From Desmodus rotundus (lineage: Eukaryota > Chordata > Mammalia > Chiroptera > Phyllostomidae), in the NCBI RefSeq assembly GCF_022682495.2, contig NC_071387.1:193852143-193916142 (forward strand): a stretch of DNA of 64,000 nucleotides. Reading direction: 5' to 3'. This document shows, piece by piece, positions 12,398 to 25,239 of this stretch. How positions within the stretch are numbered: position 1 is the stretch's first letter; each line of letters opens with the position of its first letter. The notes beneath the pieces are model-generated. The model ran no database searches, was not told the DNA's origin, and worked only from the letters and a program-made list of their open reading frames with translations. Both the position numbers and the translations under genes were made by a program.

Positions 12398-14149
12398 ATT
12401 ATGAATTAAGGAAATTTTTAGGCAAAATAGTTTCCCGATACCTGAGGATAGCTTTATGGATTTAAGGATGGTAGAAAATGCTTAAAATAAATACTCATTT
12501 GCCTTATGCTCTCATTTAATAGTGAAAAAAGAATTTTAGATTTGGTGAAGTTTATAAATGAGTATCAAACTAATTAATTCCTTAACTGATAGTATAACAC
12601 ATCATCAAACTGAATGAAATAGATAAAATACTGCAGTGTACATTATATGCTATATATTTTCTAAAGGCTTGGCCTTTACAAGTATGTATTTTGACTTACT
12701 AAAGAAGAGAATGATGGTTTAAATCACTGTGAAAGTTCTAGTGCATTGCAATTTCTTTTCACGCTTTCATAAAGATTTACCTACACCTCATTTAGTCACA
12801 GATGTCCACACTTACTTAGCCAGAACAGCTTCTCTTTTTTCTTGAAAATTAATATGGAGTTTAGGATTTCACTTGTGGTATACCGAAAAAAATATTTGAA
12901 ATGGAAGACCACTACCAAGAAAATTCCTTAGCTATTTGAACTGGGGTTAGGCCAATGTTTTTTTCAGTGATTGCCACTGATTTTTATATGGACAGTTAAT
13001 TAAAGCTAAATTTCCTCTTAGTATCTATAATAAAACATCTACATATTAAAAAGAATTCTAATTTACTTTAAGATATAGATGAAACAAATTTCAAACTTCC
13101 TGCATATGCCATTTAAAGTCATTTTAAACATCTCCAGGAAATTACTTTTGGGAACTGCTCATCAAACCCACTACTAGTCTCTTTACCCACTGTGAACACT
13201 GAAGGTAGAGGATGTGACTTGCTCAGCGTCGTCTACCTTCACACTGCAAGGCTCCTTCTTGTATCTTAGCCTCCTTCTATGAGGTACGCCCTGTTTGTAA
13301 AAATGGTACCTAAATAGTAATTCCTGTTTACTGTAAATTTGCTGGGAACCTCCAAAACAAGGTTGTACAAGTGGTGGGAAGGCAACTAAGAATAGAAAAT
13401 TTAAAATTACATTTTCATCAAACTAGCATGTCAGGATTACACACAAAAAAAATCACTGACATTTTTGTTTCTCGATCAGCTCACTATTTGTAGTCATAAG
13501 GACTGTCTGAGTATTGGAACAGCAAGAGTGGGTTTTGTGGTGTCAATAACCATACACTTATTCAACTCATCCAGTTAAAATAGCAATAATTGATAACTAG
13601 TTGACTTTCATTAGAAATTGAATATATATTAGGCTGACTTTACAGAATCATGCAGTTTCTTTTTTTGTTCAACTTAAGTTACAGAATGTAGGTTACTTTA
13701 TGTATTATTGATCTCATATGTAAGAAGAGCCATAAGAAAAAAAACTGATGTAAGTAAATCACACGGGATTTTTTTCTTGGCTTCCTTAGGTATTAATAAA
13801 AGGCCTTGGAGGTGAACGTATTAATCCAACTTTTAAATAATGCTTCTTGGAATTTATAATTTTATTTTAGCCTTAAATTATTGTCCTGTTTTAGCCCTGA
13901 GATTTTTCTTCCTTGGAGGCATAATTAACCAATGAGGAATTATTATTTCTCAGAAAGTAAAAAGTAAATATATTTGCATGCAAATGAGAAAATATGAAGT
14001 CAATATATTTAATAGAAACAATGATTTTAGATTATTTATATGCAGTGCAGCTTTATATATAAAACTTCAGAGAGAAAAACAATAATCAATCATTGTTTAA
14101 AGGTATGTAAGTTTAAACAAACACTTTTAACAGTAGAAAGTAGTTTTAC
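12398..14149. other. AT-rich intergenic DNA, nothing recognised
   Basis: No gene or repeat family recognised. Some weak similarity to MIR-like text near 13200-13270 was too poor to call. Confidence 0.45.
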
Positions 14150-14440
14150 TATGCCAAGCAAAATAAGTGAGTCAAAAAAAGCTAAGAACCATATGATTTC
14201 ACTCGTATGTGGGATGTCAAAACACTTGTGGACTCAGACAACACTGTGGGGGTTACCAGAGAGAATGGGTTGGTGGGAATTAAAGGGTAAAGGGGGACAT
14301 TTACACAGACGATGTGACTTTGGGTGGTGGGCACATCATGCAATATACTGACCGTATATCACACAAATGTGCACCTGAAACCTACATGACCTTATGAACC
14401 AATGTCGCCCTAATAAATTTAATAAACATTACCAATAAAG
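14150..14440 (+). repeat. L1 3' end (L1MA-type), sense, 5'-truncated
   Basis: Marks in order: GCAAAATAAGTGAGTC, CCATATGATTTCACTCGTAT, GTGGGATGTCAAAACA, GGGTTACCAGAGAGAATGGG, then the terminal GTGCACCTGAAACCTACATG and CCTAATAAATTTAATAAA. This is the end of ORF2 running into the 3'UTR of an L1. The 103-codon frame at 14040-14351 overlaps the element and is not a gene. Confidence 0.75.
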
Positions 14441-14718
14441 TAGTTTTTATTATAATTATTTTTGTTATGACTACAAAACATTCCCTTCAATTATTTCTTA
14501 GGACTAATATAAGTGATTTTTATCATAAATTTTCTTTTCCTATTTCAGCAACATGCTCTTTTCTAGTCCTATATTCCACTCATGTCTCTTCATTGTTTCC
14601 GCAAACACTATTTTTTTACAAACTGATTTAAAATAGAAGTAATCATACTTGATAAAATATTAATATCTCTCATAATCCTTCCTTCTTCCTGAATTGTATC
14701 TTCTATTTATCTTGTAAC
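14441..14718. other. AT-rich spacer, nothing recognised
   Basis: No feature seen. Confidence 0.45.
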
Positions 14719-14919
14719 CAAGGATGTCCAACCTTGTGGCATCTTTGGGTCACACTGGAAGGAGAAGGGTTGTCTTGGGCCACACATTAAATGCATCACA
14801 ACATGTAATCCCCAAAAAATCTCATAATATTTTAAACAGATTTACAATTTTATGTTGGGCCACATTCATAGCCATCCTGAGCTGCCTGTGGCCTGTGGGC
14901 TGCAGGTTGGACACAACTG
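14719..14919. mobile_element. Non-autonomous hAT-type element, copy A
   Basis: About 201 bp. The left end is CAAGGATGTCCAACC and the right end GGTTGGACACAACTG, an inverted pair that matches CAGGGGTGTCCAACC apart from decay. The inside (GTTGTCTTGGGCCACACATT, TTATGTTGGGCCACATTCAT, GGGCTGCAGG) is shared with the copy at 59817-60018. No 8-bp target duplication survives. The 78-codon frame at 14724-14960 is internal to it. Confidence 0.8.
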
Positions 14920-15065
14920 TGCCTGGAACAAGCCAATCACATTCAGGCATTGTAAAGTAGTCAAAGGTGAAGAGGGGAAAAAATAACTCGATTTGTGTTA
15001 ATGAAAAAGCACAATAATCTAAACATTTTTTAATGAATGTATCAGTTTGGTAAATACATTTAAGT

Positions 15066-15350
15066 TGTGATTGTTAATTTTATGTGTAAACTTGGCTAAG
15101 CTATCTTAGTCAATCTGTTAAAACACTATTTTAGGTGTTTCTGTGAAAGTGTTTTATGATTAATATCTATAATCAGTTGGTTTTAATCAAAGGAAATTAC
15201 CCTTGGTATTGTGGATGAGCCTCATCCAATCACGTGAAGGCTTACTAAAAAGAAACGGATTTCCCTGAAAAGAACAAGTTCTTACTCAAAACTATAACAT
15301 AAGCATTCTGCTCAGCTTCCATCCTGCTCATACAGTTTTAGAGTCTGGAG
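15066..15350 (+). repeat. Old mammalian interspersed repeat, LTR-like, family not assigned
   Basis: It begins TGATTGTTAATTTTATGTGT and continues AACTTGGCTAAGC, TTTCTGTGAAAGTGTTTT, then GGATGAGCCTCATCCAATCA and GTGAAGGCTTACTAAAAAGA. I recognise this as a widespread mammalian repeat but cannot give its family with certainty. The far end is unclear. Confidence 0.5.
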
Positions 15351-15589
15351 GTCTGAAGGCTACACGGCAGGCTGGCCGAATAGAAACTAAGGCAGGAGCT
15401 GGGCAGCAGCCATGAGCCTAATTTGTAGGGCAGGAGAGAAGGCTGGAATCTCAGGCAGGAAATCTTTGTTAGCCTCTTAGTAACTTTTGTAATGGGAAAG
15501 AGTGAGTACTCCTACTCTGTTCTTTTTCATGGCTGTTTTGACTACTTTGGTTTCCTTGAATTTACACATGAATTTCAGAATCAGAATAT

Positions 15590-17165
15590 TTATAATTCTA
15601 CTAAACGCCAGCTGGCATCTTGATGGTGATTGGATTGGATCTGTAGATCATTTGTGAAACTTCAGTCATCTAAGAAGTCAAGATGCCATTCCATTTATAT
15701 AGATCACCTTTATTGTCTTTAAATACTATTTTTTAATTTTCAGTGTACAAGTATTGTACTTTTGTTAAACTTGCATTCCAGTATTTATTTTTTTGTTTAT
15801 GCTACTATAAATGGAATTGTTTTCTTAATTTTATTTTTTGATATTCATTCCTAGCAAGTAGGAATGCAATTGATTTTTGTATACTGATTTCTTTATACCT
15901 AGTATCATTTCATGTAGAAGTTAGAGACAGTTTACTTTCTACCATTCTAATCTGGATGTGGTTTATGACATCTCCTCGCCTAATTGTTCTCTGTAGCACG
16001 TGTGGTACAATGGTGAATAAAAGTGATGAGAGAGAACATCCTTGACTTTTTTCAAATATTAGTGGAAAAGCATTCAATTTTTCCCTATTAAATATTATGT
16101 TAGCATTTAGGCTTTTTTTTTTTTATAGCTGTTCTGTTTATTTGAAGACAATCACATCTGTCCCTAATTTTTTGAGTGTTTCAAATGAAAAGACATTGAA
16201 TTTTGTCAAATGCTTTTTCTGTGCCTATTAAGATGATGGTACCCTTTTGTTATTAATGTAATGTTGTCACATTGAATCAATTCCACAGTCATAGTGCATA
16301 AATCTTTTAAAGTGCCAATGGGGATTTTTTGCTAGTATTTTATTGAGGACATTTTGTGTTTATCTTCTTAAGAGATATTAACCTTCGCACTTTTTTGTTC
16401 ATTTGTTTGTTTTTAAAGATGTCTTCTCTGCCTTTCATTGTGGAGTAATATTAGTATCATAGAATGAGTTAAGAAGTATTCCCTATTCTAGTTTTTGGAA
16501 TGAGTTCTCAAGGATTGATGTTAAATATGTATGATGTATGATCTTTTAATATGCTGTAGGATACATACATTGTTGAGGATTTTTGCATGTAGATTCTTAT
16601 GGGATATTTGTCTTTTCTTGTGAATTGTGTCTCGTTTTGTTATTAGGGTGATAATGGTCTCATAGAAAAACTTGGGAGGTTGCTCCTCGTTTTCTATTGT
16701 TTTGGAATAGTTTGATAAAAATGAGTGTTCATTTTTCAAATATTTGGCAGAATTTTTGGCTACCAGTGAAACCATCTTGTCCTGGGCTTTTGTGGGAGGT
16801 GTTTGGTTATTAATTCAGCCTCTTGACTTTTGTATCTGTGTTACATTTCACATTTTTGAGTCAGTTATGTGCTCCTAAGAATTTGTCTCTTTTGTCTAGT
16901 TATCTGATTTGATGTGCAATCATTCTAGTATTGTGTTTTAATTATTTTCATTTCTTTAAGGTTTGTAGTATTGTGCCCACTCTCATCTCCTGCTTTAATA
17001 ATTTGAATCTTTTTATTTTTTTCATTGTTAATTTAGCTAAAGTTTTTCAGTTTTATTAATCTTTTATTAAAGCAACTTTTGTTGTTTCTCTCTAGTCCAT
17101 TTGGTTTTTCTTTAATCTAATATTGAGTATTTTCTTTCTTCTTCTAGCTATGAATTTGGTTTACT
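15590..17165 (-). repeat. L1 fragment, antisense, covering ORF2 C-terminal and RT-region sequence
   Basis: The plus strand reads as the reverse complement of an L1 from its 3' part backwards into the reverse-transcriptase region of ORF2. Landmarks are CAATTGATTTTTGTATACTG, GTGATGAGAGAGAACATCCT, TTGTCAAATGCTTTTTCTGT (about 16204), TTGAGGATTTTTGCATGTAG (about 16572), CTTGTCCTGGGCTTTTGTGG, and TTAATTTAGCTAAAGTTTTTC. All frames are broken by many stops, so it is a fossil. The 84-codon minus-strand frame at 16521-16775 falls in this fragment and is a relic of ORF2 or chance. Confidence 0.85.
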
Positions 17166-17169
17166 CTTG

Positions 17170-18300
17170 TTTTTCTTTTTCTGTATCCTTGTCAGCATTT
17201 ATGTTTTCATTTTTTAATTTTAGTCATTCTAGTAGCTATATAATAATATCTCACTATGGTTATATTTGATTTCCTTTATGGTTAACGATGTTGAATATTT
17301 TATAGGTTTATTTTCAATTTGTTTACCTTATTGAAATACATGTAAAGATATTTTGCACATTTGTTTCATTGGGCTGTGATTTTTTTTTTTACAATTGAGT
17401 TTTCAGAGTTCTTTCTATAGTTTTGATAAAAGTCTTTCATCATATATGCTGTTTACAAATACTTTCTCCCTGATATGTAGCTTGTCTATTTAAAAAAAAA
17501 ACTTTTAGGATAACAACTGATTTTAATATGATGAGGTCCAATTTATCAATATTTTCTTTTTTCAATTTCACCTTTGATTTCAAATGTAAGAACTATTTAC
17601 CTAGTCAGTCCTACATACCAAATGTTTCTTCTTATTATTTTCCTAGAAATTTTATAGTTCTTAATTTAAGCCTATTATGCATTTTGAGTTAGTTTTTATA
17701 TAAGGTGTGTAAGGTTTAAGTCATAAGAGAGGTTATTTTTTTATTAATTGTTTTTGTTGTTTTAGTTTGTTTTTACCTATGGATATCCAATGCTGAATCA
17801 CAATTTGATACAAAGGCTCTCCTCACATTAATTGCTTTTGTACCTTTGTCAAAACGCAGTTGGACGTATTTATTTGTGTGGATGTATTTCTGGATTCTCT
17901 ATTTTGTTCCACTGAACTGTGTGCATGCGTCCTTGCCAACACCACACTCTCTTAATTATTGCAGCTATGCAGTTGGCCTTGCTAACAAGTAGAGTGCTTC
18001 CTCCCTTCTATTTCAAGTTTGTGCAGAGTACTTATCATGAATGGGTGCAGATTTTGTAAATGTTTTCTCTGCATCCAGTAATAGGACTATTTGATTGTCT
18101 TCCTTAGCCTATTGATGTGGTATATTACCATGACTGATTTTCAAATAAGGAACCAGCCTTGTATATCTGGAATAAATCCCCGTTACTCATAGAATTACAA
18201 TTATACTTAAACATTGCTGGATATGATTTGCTAATATTTTATAAAGGACCTTTTCATAGTCATTTAAATTTCTCTACTTTAATATGTCTACTCAGCATAA
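17170..18300 (-). repeat. Second L1 fragment, antisense: 3'UTR followed by RT-region sequence
   Basis: From about 17190 the text restarts in L1 3'UTR: TTTAGTCATTCTAGTAGC, then TCCAATTTATCAATATTTTC, ATTTTGAGTTAGTTTTTATA, ATGGATATCCAATGCTG, TTCTGGATTCTCTATTTTGT. At about 18020-18175 it jumps to RT-region landmarks (TTTTCTCTGCATCCAGTAAT, CTATTGATGTGGTATATTAC, TCTGGAATAAATCCCC). The intervening part of ORF2 is missing, so either an internal deletion or two separate fragments are present. It follows, rather than precedes, the ORF2 part of the fragment before it. Confidence 0.75.
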
Positions 18301-18369
18301 GGTATTTGAGATTCATTCTTGTTGCATGTACCTGGAGCTCATTTCTTTTTATTATTGATATGGTATAGA

Positions 18370-18800
18370 TAAATAGTGTTTGTCCATTTGCTGGTTAAGG
18401 GATTTTTGTATTGTTTATACTTTTCAGTGGTTATGAGTAAAACTATGATAATCCTTTATATGAAGTTTGTGTATAAACATAAGCTTTTATTTCTCTTGAC
18501 TACCTGGAAAAATGGAGTATAATGTATATTTAATATTGGAAATAGTGTATATTTGAATTTATAACAAAAATATACCAGATTGTTTTCCAGAATGGTTATA
18601 TAATTTTTAAGTTTTTTGAGAAATATATGGGATTTCCGGTTGTTTTCCCCATATTCATCAACTCTTGGTGCTGACAGTTTGTTTGTTTTTGCTTTACATT
18701 TATACATTCTTATAGTAACATTTCATTAACTGCTACTACAGTTACATGGCATTAACTGGCATTTTCCTAATGCCTAATGATGTTGAACATTTTTTGATGT
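18370..18800 (-). repeat. Third L1 3'UTR fragment, antisense
   Basis: Landmarks GTTTGTCCATTTGCTGG, AAACTATGATAATCC, ATAAGCTTTTATTTCTCTTG, GATTGTTTTCCAGAATGG, TAATGCCTAATGATGTTGAA. The region corresponds to the part of the L1 3'UTR that should lie before the one at 17190, so it is a separate insertion or a rearrangement. Confidence 0.6.
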
Positions 18801-19904
18801 GTAAAAAATTATTTATAATCTAACCTCTCAAAAGTCAACTAATTGCTCTTGACTTAAGTTTTTCAAAGTTCTGGACAGTACCTTTAATAGTTAGGCTTTC
18901 AATCCATAATTTCTTACATGCTGAGAGCCCTGCCAGGTTATTCCCTAAGGCAACCTGACCAATATACTTAAAAGACCTCAGGACTCAGGATTTGTTTTAT
19001 TTTTATAATGGTCTTGGGTTGATTGCTATGTTATTAAAAATTTTAAGCACAATTTATATACTTGGTTTATGGATCCACATATTTATTTACTATATTTTAA
19101 AAAGTAGTGGGGACTTAGGTTCTATTTTCACAGACTTTATGTTCAAAATTTTGAATAATTAGTATGATTAAGATGTCTCAGTTCATGGCTTTCTCTCTAC
19201 CCTAGGCAATTGTTTATTTTATAATAATTTTTAAAAAACTACCAGTCTTTGGAATATTAAATAGAAAATGGTCAAAGTTATTAAAAATATTCTATATAAC
19301 ATTGAGCTATATAGATAGATAACACAATAATTTAACACAGTCTAAATACTTAAATGTAAAACTAAAAGAGAAAAAATAAAAGTAAAAAAAAATGATATTT
19401 AAAGAGACAATAGAGGCTGTTGATGTTCATAATATCTATATTACAGCATTCCATTTTGCAAAACACTCGGAATAATAAAAAAATACAGTATAATTAAAAC
19501 TGTATTTTCACCATTATGTGAATAGAATGACTTTGAGAGAACATATTCCCAAAATAACAAAAAGCATTCAAGGCATTAAGAATAGTGGCATATCACTATT
19601 TCAAAAAAAAAAGCTGACAGATCAGAAATGGCAATTGCATTATTAGCAATTATAAATCATGCCATTTGCTGAATAATCAACACTTTCCCCTCTAATTTCA
19701 AGTGCCAGTTTTATCTGGTGTGTTTTTTCTTTAATTAATAACTTGTCTCCTGCTCATTGACCTGTGTATTTGCTGCTGGGCCAACATCACAATCATTTAA
19801 TCAATGAATTTGTACAACACTTTTATGTATTTTATTACAATTGTACACATATTATTCTATTTTTATGCATTTTATTTTCCATTTGAATTTTAGAACATTT
19901 TTAA
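18801..19904. other. AT-rich intergenic DNA, nothing recognised
   Basis: No gene or repeat family recognised; several short A-runs only. Confidence 0.45.
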
Positions 19905-20095
19905 ATTAAAATAGAGTTGGCACATAATATTATATGTTTTCAGGTGTACAATGTAGCAGTTCCACATTTATATATCTTACAATTTGATCACTATACTAAG
20001 TTTAGTGAACGTCTGTCATAGTGCAAAGTTATCATATTACTGACTATATTCCCTGAGTTGTACACTACATCTCTCTGGCTAAATTTTTAAAATTT
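19905..20095 (-). repeat. L1 (L1MA-type) 3' end, antisense
   Basis: TATTATATGTTTTCAGGTGT, ACAATGTAGCAGTTCCACAT and TTTGATCACTATACTAAG are the reverse complement of the last couple of hundred bases of an L1MA-type 3'UTR. Confidence 0.65.
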
Positions 20096-20222
20096 ATTGG
20101 GGAATGTGGTATTTTAAATAAAACTGGTATATGACTACATAACCCAAGGAAATTAATCTTTCTACCACCTGTTTCACAATTTAAATATTAGTCTCCATTT
20201 ATTGAGATGCAATTTTGGTATA

Positions 20223-20897
20223 TGAGGTCTGCCCGGAAAAAGTCCTACCATTGTTAATATAGCACGAACAGTTTTCATGACATCGATGTAACCTGGCAGC
20301 CAAGGAGGGTGGACTGGAATACACATGCATGAACAATAATGCTTTTACTGTACTACCCAGTGGGGGAGGTAGATGCCATTGAGTGAACACGTGTACTGTG
20401 TGGCCATCACATTCAAAATGATTGAGCAAGTAGAGCATCAAATTTTGCATTAAGCTTGAACATTCTTCTGCCAAAACTATTCTGATGCTTCAGAAAGCCA
20501 CAGCTATGGGCAACTGGTGATTACCAGCCTCATCACGACATTGTGCCTACCCATGCATCACAGGATCTTATGCAGAGTTTTTTGGTGAAATATCAGATTA
20601 CGAAGGTGACTCAGCCCCTTTACAGCCTAGATTTGGTGCCCTGCGACTTCTGGCTTTTCCCAAAACTAAAATAATCTTTGGAAGGGAAGAGATTTCAGAC
20701 CATCCATGAGATTCAGGAAAATTCAGTGGGGCAGCTGATGGTGATTGGGAGAACTATGTGAGGCCCCAAGGTGCCTACTTTGAAGGGGATTGAGGCATCA
20801 TTGTCCTATGTACAATGTTTCTTATATCTTGTATTAACTTCAAAAAATGTCTCTATTTTTCGTATTATATGGCTGGATACTTTATAGATAAGCCTCA
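20223..20897 (+). mobile_element. Mariner transposon derivative, internally deleted (copy 1)
   Basis: A 675-bp element flanked by TA on both sides (20221-20222 and 20898-20899), the mariner target duplication. The left end TGAGGTCTGCCCGGAAAAAG pairs imperfectly with the inverted right end TGAGGCTTATCTATAAAGTA. A start region of a transposase frame lies at 20418 (MIEQVEHQI). From 20528 a second frame carries PHHDIVPTHAS and LYSLDLVPCDFWLFPKLK, which correspond to the HDNAPAH and YSPDLAPCD motifs holding the second and third catalytic acids of mariner transposases. The middle of the gene, with the first catalytic Asp, is absent. An intact mariner is about 1.3 kb. Cannot encode a working enzyme; could only have moved using a complete relative. 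Confidence 0.9.
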
Positions 20898-20899
20898 TA

Positions 20900-23439
20900 G
20901 ATTCTAGCTATTTCTAACCCATAATCTTTGTTCATTTTTTGTTTATTTAGTATTGGATTATGAAACAATTTTGAGTGCTATTTTAAAAGTATTTGTAATT
21001 TTCTCCTTGTGAAAAGTTACTGTTAATATTGATGAAAATTTTAATTCTGAGTAGTTAAGTCACAAATGGCCAAATAACTGTATTCTGTCCACTTATTTTT
21101 GATTATTCTTAATACAAATCATATAAAATTATGATGTATTTCTGTGAGAAGTTATAATCACAACCCACAGATTTTTATATTATTTTCCAAATATTTTCTA
21201 TAAATAATTTTCCACTTGATCTAATAGGTATTTTGAGGTTGGCTTAATTTTCAGGCGGTTATATATTTTTAAATATCTTACCAGTACACTATTATTTTAT
21301 TGAGGTAATGGTAATTTAAATAACTAACCAAAATAAATTTTTAATGAAATTTCTTTTTTCAATATGGTTTATAAAACACTTTGACCTGTTTATTTCACCT
21401 GTTAACCCATGACAAGTCTTTATTTACTTTTTTTTCTTTTTCATTTCCCATGAAAAAATACATCTCATAATACGAGCACCATGATAAATCCCTTTATATC
21501 TCTCCACTGAAAAATAAAATAACAAATAAGACTATTTTGGCTCTTTTGTGTCCTATAAATGTAAGTGTGCTTCTGTCCTTGTTTTGCTCTGTTGCATCTC
21601 AAATTAAACTCTTTATTACACAGAGAGCAGAGTCACTGTGTATGCTAAGCTTGACATATACATCTTCCATGCCCTTTTATAGCCTTTCTTGTAGGAAGCC
21701 AATGGACTGATAAAATAACCTTCCTAGGACTTATTTTAAGTGTCACAACTTACGTCTGATTTCTTTTCCCATGCCCCAAATGAATATTTGCCCTATAATT
21801 TTCTAAATTTAAATGAAAGTATGAGTGAATTTCCCACTAAATCACTACTTTATTTGTACTATTATAATTCTAAAAGTCATTTTATGAAAGTTCAGTGTAA
21901 TTATGAAATGCAATGTTTCAATTTTTTAAATAAATTTGCAAAATCATAAAATTAAAGAAAATGTGCATTGTATTCAAATTTATTGCCTACATAGAATTGT
22001 TCTTGGAACAATTACCCCTATATTATATTTTTAATATGGCAACATAACATAACTGAAAAGATGTGTTATACATATATATGCATTTATATTATTTGCTTGC
22101 ATGTGTTATAAGCTTATTTTATATATTTTTTATTTTTATTTTATTTTATTTTTTTATTATTTTATATATTAATGAATATAAATGTAACACTAACAAGTTA
22201 ACATTTTGACGCTGCTTGAACTAAATTGTTGTGCTATATCAAGCCAATTTTTGCCCTGTACATATTTATAGAGTGTTTTACAATGGAAATTTTGCTATGC
22301 ACAAATTATCTCATAGATCCTAGTGGCAAGTTAAAATTAGTGACTTAATATCAAAAGAATGTTAAAAAAAATGTATCCTAAGATGGTGCAAAGTATTAGG
22401 AGAATGGCTAAAAAATGGTTAGAAGAAGTAAATTAAGTTAAAAGTTGTAGAGGTATCTTTATGTTTTGTTTAACTTAACAAAAATATGAGACAGTTATGG
22501 AAAGATTCTGATGTGATGAGTACCATCTGCTCTTACTTTGTTATATAACAATTTGCATAAAATCTATTAAGTTTGCAGTATTGCATGCTTCAGAAATTTA
22601 ATAACCCAGAATTATGGATGATATACAGTACTTAGCAACAAATGCTAATAAACAGAAATTGTACTTCTAGCTAGAAACCCATATAGAAACTAATATGTAA
22701 TTTTGGAGAAAATGAGATTATTGCAGATTTTTTCATCATTTTTAGTAATTAATTTGTTCTAATTAAGAAGGTGTGATTTGTATTTCTATGCTTCTAATTC
22801 TTTTAGAGTATTAAAGAAAATGAAGTTTCATCATTAACTTGGTTGCACATAATGGGTATCATAAAATTCCACTTCTTAGTCTCTATTTATCTGACTCACT
22901 TTCTCTTCTTTATAAAATAACGAATATACATGATATTCTCTATTAGCTGTAAAAATGAAAGTTTGCACAAAAAATTGTTAAATAGGCAAACATGATATAT
23001 ACAAGGTTTTGAGTACAAAAAAATCTCAACTCTTTTTTTCATTTCTTAGAAAAGTATTATTCTCTCTTGTCCAATGTAATTCATTCTTAGATTTAGCTTC
23101 CTCTAGGGTAAAGAATACTAAAGACATATTTTTAAGCCAGAGTAATCTTTTAGTGTAACATCTATATTTCAGGTACACACATTCCTTTCCCCCATTCTGC
23201 TAATGCTGAGGTTATTACACAATGCAAATGTAGTCAACCTTTCATTGAGGTCCTTTATTATAAATTACAAGGCTTTGAAGAGTCTGTACAGATTTTTTCT
23301 ATGCAGGATCTTTTGTAGCATTCACAGGTCCTTAAGCCCAAATTTGGATTTCACCTCATTTTAGCTTTTAGGCAAAGTTATTATCTAATCATAAATTTCT
23401 TTTCAAGAATATGGAAATTCAATTGTAATTACTATGCAA
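20900..23439. other. AT-rich intergenic DNA, nothing recognised
   Basis: No gene or repeat family recognised. About 22060-22170 is a T/TA-rich low-complexity stretch. Several A- and T-runs occur elsewhere. Confidence 0.45.
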
Positions 23440-23520
23440 GATTAATGTGTGGATTAAATAGAATGAAAAATATGTCACCAGTGCCCAGTGCAGAGAAATA
23501 GCACATTAAATGTAGCATTT
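23440..23520 (+). repeat. Possible MIR SINE relic
   Basis: GTGGATTAAATAGAATGAAA, CACCAGTGCCCAGTGCAG, GCACATTAAATGTAGC resembles the MIR 3' part (ggattaaatgag... agcacagtgcctggcac... gctcaataaatg). Short and diverged. Confidence 0.4.
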
Positions 23521-23975
23521 TTAAAGCTATTCATTTTTGTGTCTGTTCAAAACCATGAAGCATTCTGTCTTGGTAAACTATAATTTGTAGAACCAAATGG
23601 GAATCTTTATAATATTTCTGACACATTTTACATTTGAAAAATTTATTTTGTCAAATAATGGCCCAAGTGAGAGTGTGAGTCTCTGTGTGTGTGCATCTGT
23701 GTGTATTCTCTGTTTTGCATCTGTCAGCCCCATTAGCAATAAATAAAAATAAGTTTAAGTAACAACAATAAAGTGTCTTTGATATATTCTTGTGATTTCC
23801 AATCAAACAGTACTCATTGTTGCAACCCATTAATCTTTGCCAATATTGTTACTTTTGGAGGGAGAAAATAATTTTGTTTTCCGTTTTGAGATTTTTCTTT
23901 TTGAGTCCCCATGGTGGTATTCACTTGAACAACAATAAAGTAATTAAAAAAAACAAAAGAAAGAAAGAAAAATTG
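23521..23975. other. AT-rich spacer, nothing recognised
   Basis: A short GT-rich piece at about 23670-23705 and an A-rich AAAGAAAGAAAGAAA run just before the SINE are the only notable patterns. Confidence 0.45.
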
Positions 23976-24170
23976 AGCCCTGACTGGTGTGGTTCAGTGG
24001 ATTGAGAGTCACCTGCAAACCAAAGGGTTACCAGTTTGATTCCCAGTCATAGTGCATGCCTGGGTTGCCGGCCAGTGTGAGAGGCCACAACACATTGATG
24101 TTTCTCTCCCTCTCTTTGTCCCTCCCCTCCCTTCTGTCTAAAAAGAAATAAATAAAATATTTTTAAAAAT
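23976..24170 (+). repeat. VES-type bat SINE
   Basis: Begins GAGCCCTGACTGGTGTGGTT. Continues with ACCAAAGGGTTACCAGTTTG, a B-box-like GTTTGATTCCC, CATGCCTGGGTTGC, CAACACATTGATGTTTCTCT, a CT-rich stretch, and an A-rich tail AAATAAATAAAATATTT. Same family as the copies at 1356 and 33156. Confidence 0.9.
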
Positions 24171-25239
24171 GGAAAGAAATGGTCTCAACCAACCAATCGA
24201 CCATGGAATATTGAGTGTGTATTATGTGCCAGACATGGCTGATAAATTTCAAGAAACAACAATGAAACAGAGTCATGTTTCCTATAACAAGAAGGTGTCG
24301 ATTTATAAAATATGGGCAAGTACAGTGCAATGAAGTGTATTTTATATAAAAAGTATGTAAAAACTGATACTAAAAGAACAGAGAAAGTAATTGAACTTAA
24401 TTATTGGTTTAGGAGAGATGTGAAACTCAATATCACCCTTCAAATAAATCTTGAAGTATGAATAAGAATTCCCATGGTAGGGGGAAAATATACCATTCCT
24501 TTAAATAAAAACTAAAGGAAAGTCCTGACAAAATTAGAAACAGAATGATTCTCAAACAATTACAGCTCTTAATATGTCTATTATTTTTAGAAATTAATTA
24601 TACATTACTCTAATACAAATCAGTATAATGTTATTAGACTGATTATTTTAGGGTACTAAATTGAGAATGAGAAATCATATACAATAAATATTTTAAAATC
24701 TAATTCCTGATTATTGAGAACCCCTGTAGGGTATTTGGTAACAATTTTGGTATTGTTTTCCTAATTTACACATAAACATACTGTAGTGGAAGAGGGTAAA
24801 TATTTTGGCCATGATCATATTGTATTCAAGCTAAATTCCACCTTACTGAAACTTGAGCATTTGCCTCAAGAATATACTATTTCTGAATCCTCTAATTTTA
24901 AATTATTTTATTTTATCCAATTTTATTTTCATACAATAATTAGTTTAGTGGTTTGGACAAGGCTGTTTATTCTTATCACATTCACTTCACCTAAAACACA
25001 CATGGTAAGTACCTATTATCCGTTTAATGCCCTTCTAGTAATGAGAGGTTTGGCAGAATACTGGACCACTCCTGACTAGAAACCTGTCCAATTGATAAGA
25101 CTTGTAAATACACAAGTAATTACAATATATAACCTCAACAAACGAGTCTGCCATGACGGCAGTGTAATTAATCCCATTTCTCTTATTTCTCTAAGTTAAG
25201 TTTAAAATGTTGAAACCTGTCAAAGCAGAAATTTAACCA
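24171..25239. other. AT-rich intergenic DNA; possible ancient repeat at its start
   Basis: TGTGTATTATGTGCCAGACA at about 24215-24235 resembles a motif common in ancient mammalian repeats, but the match is too short to name. The rest, including the 97-codon frame at 24786-25079, shows no protein or repeat character I recognise. Confidence 0.4.
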
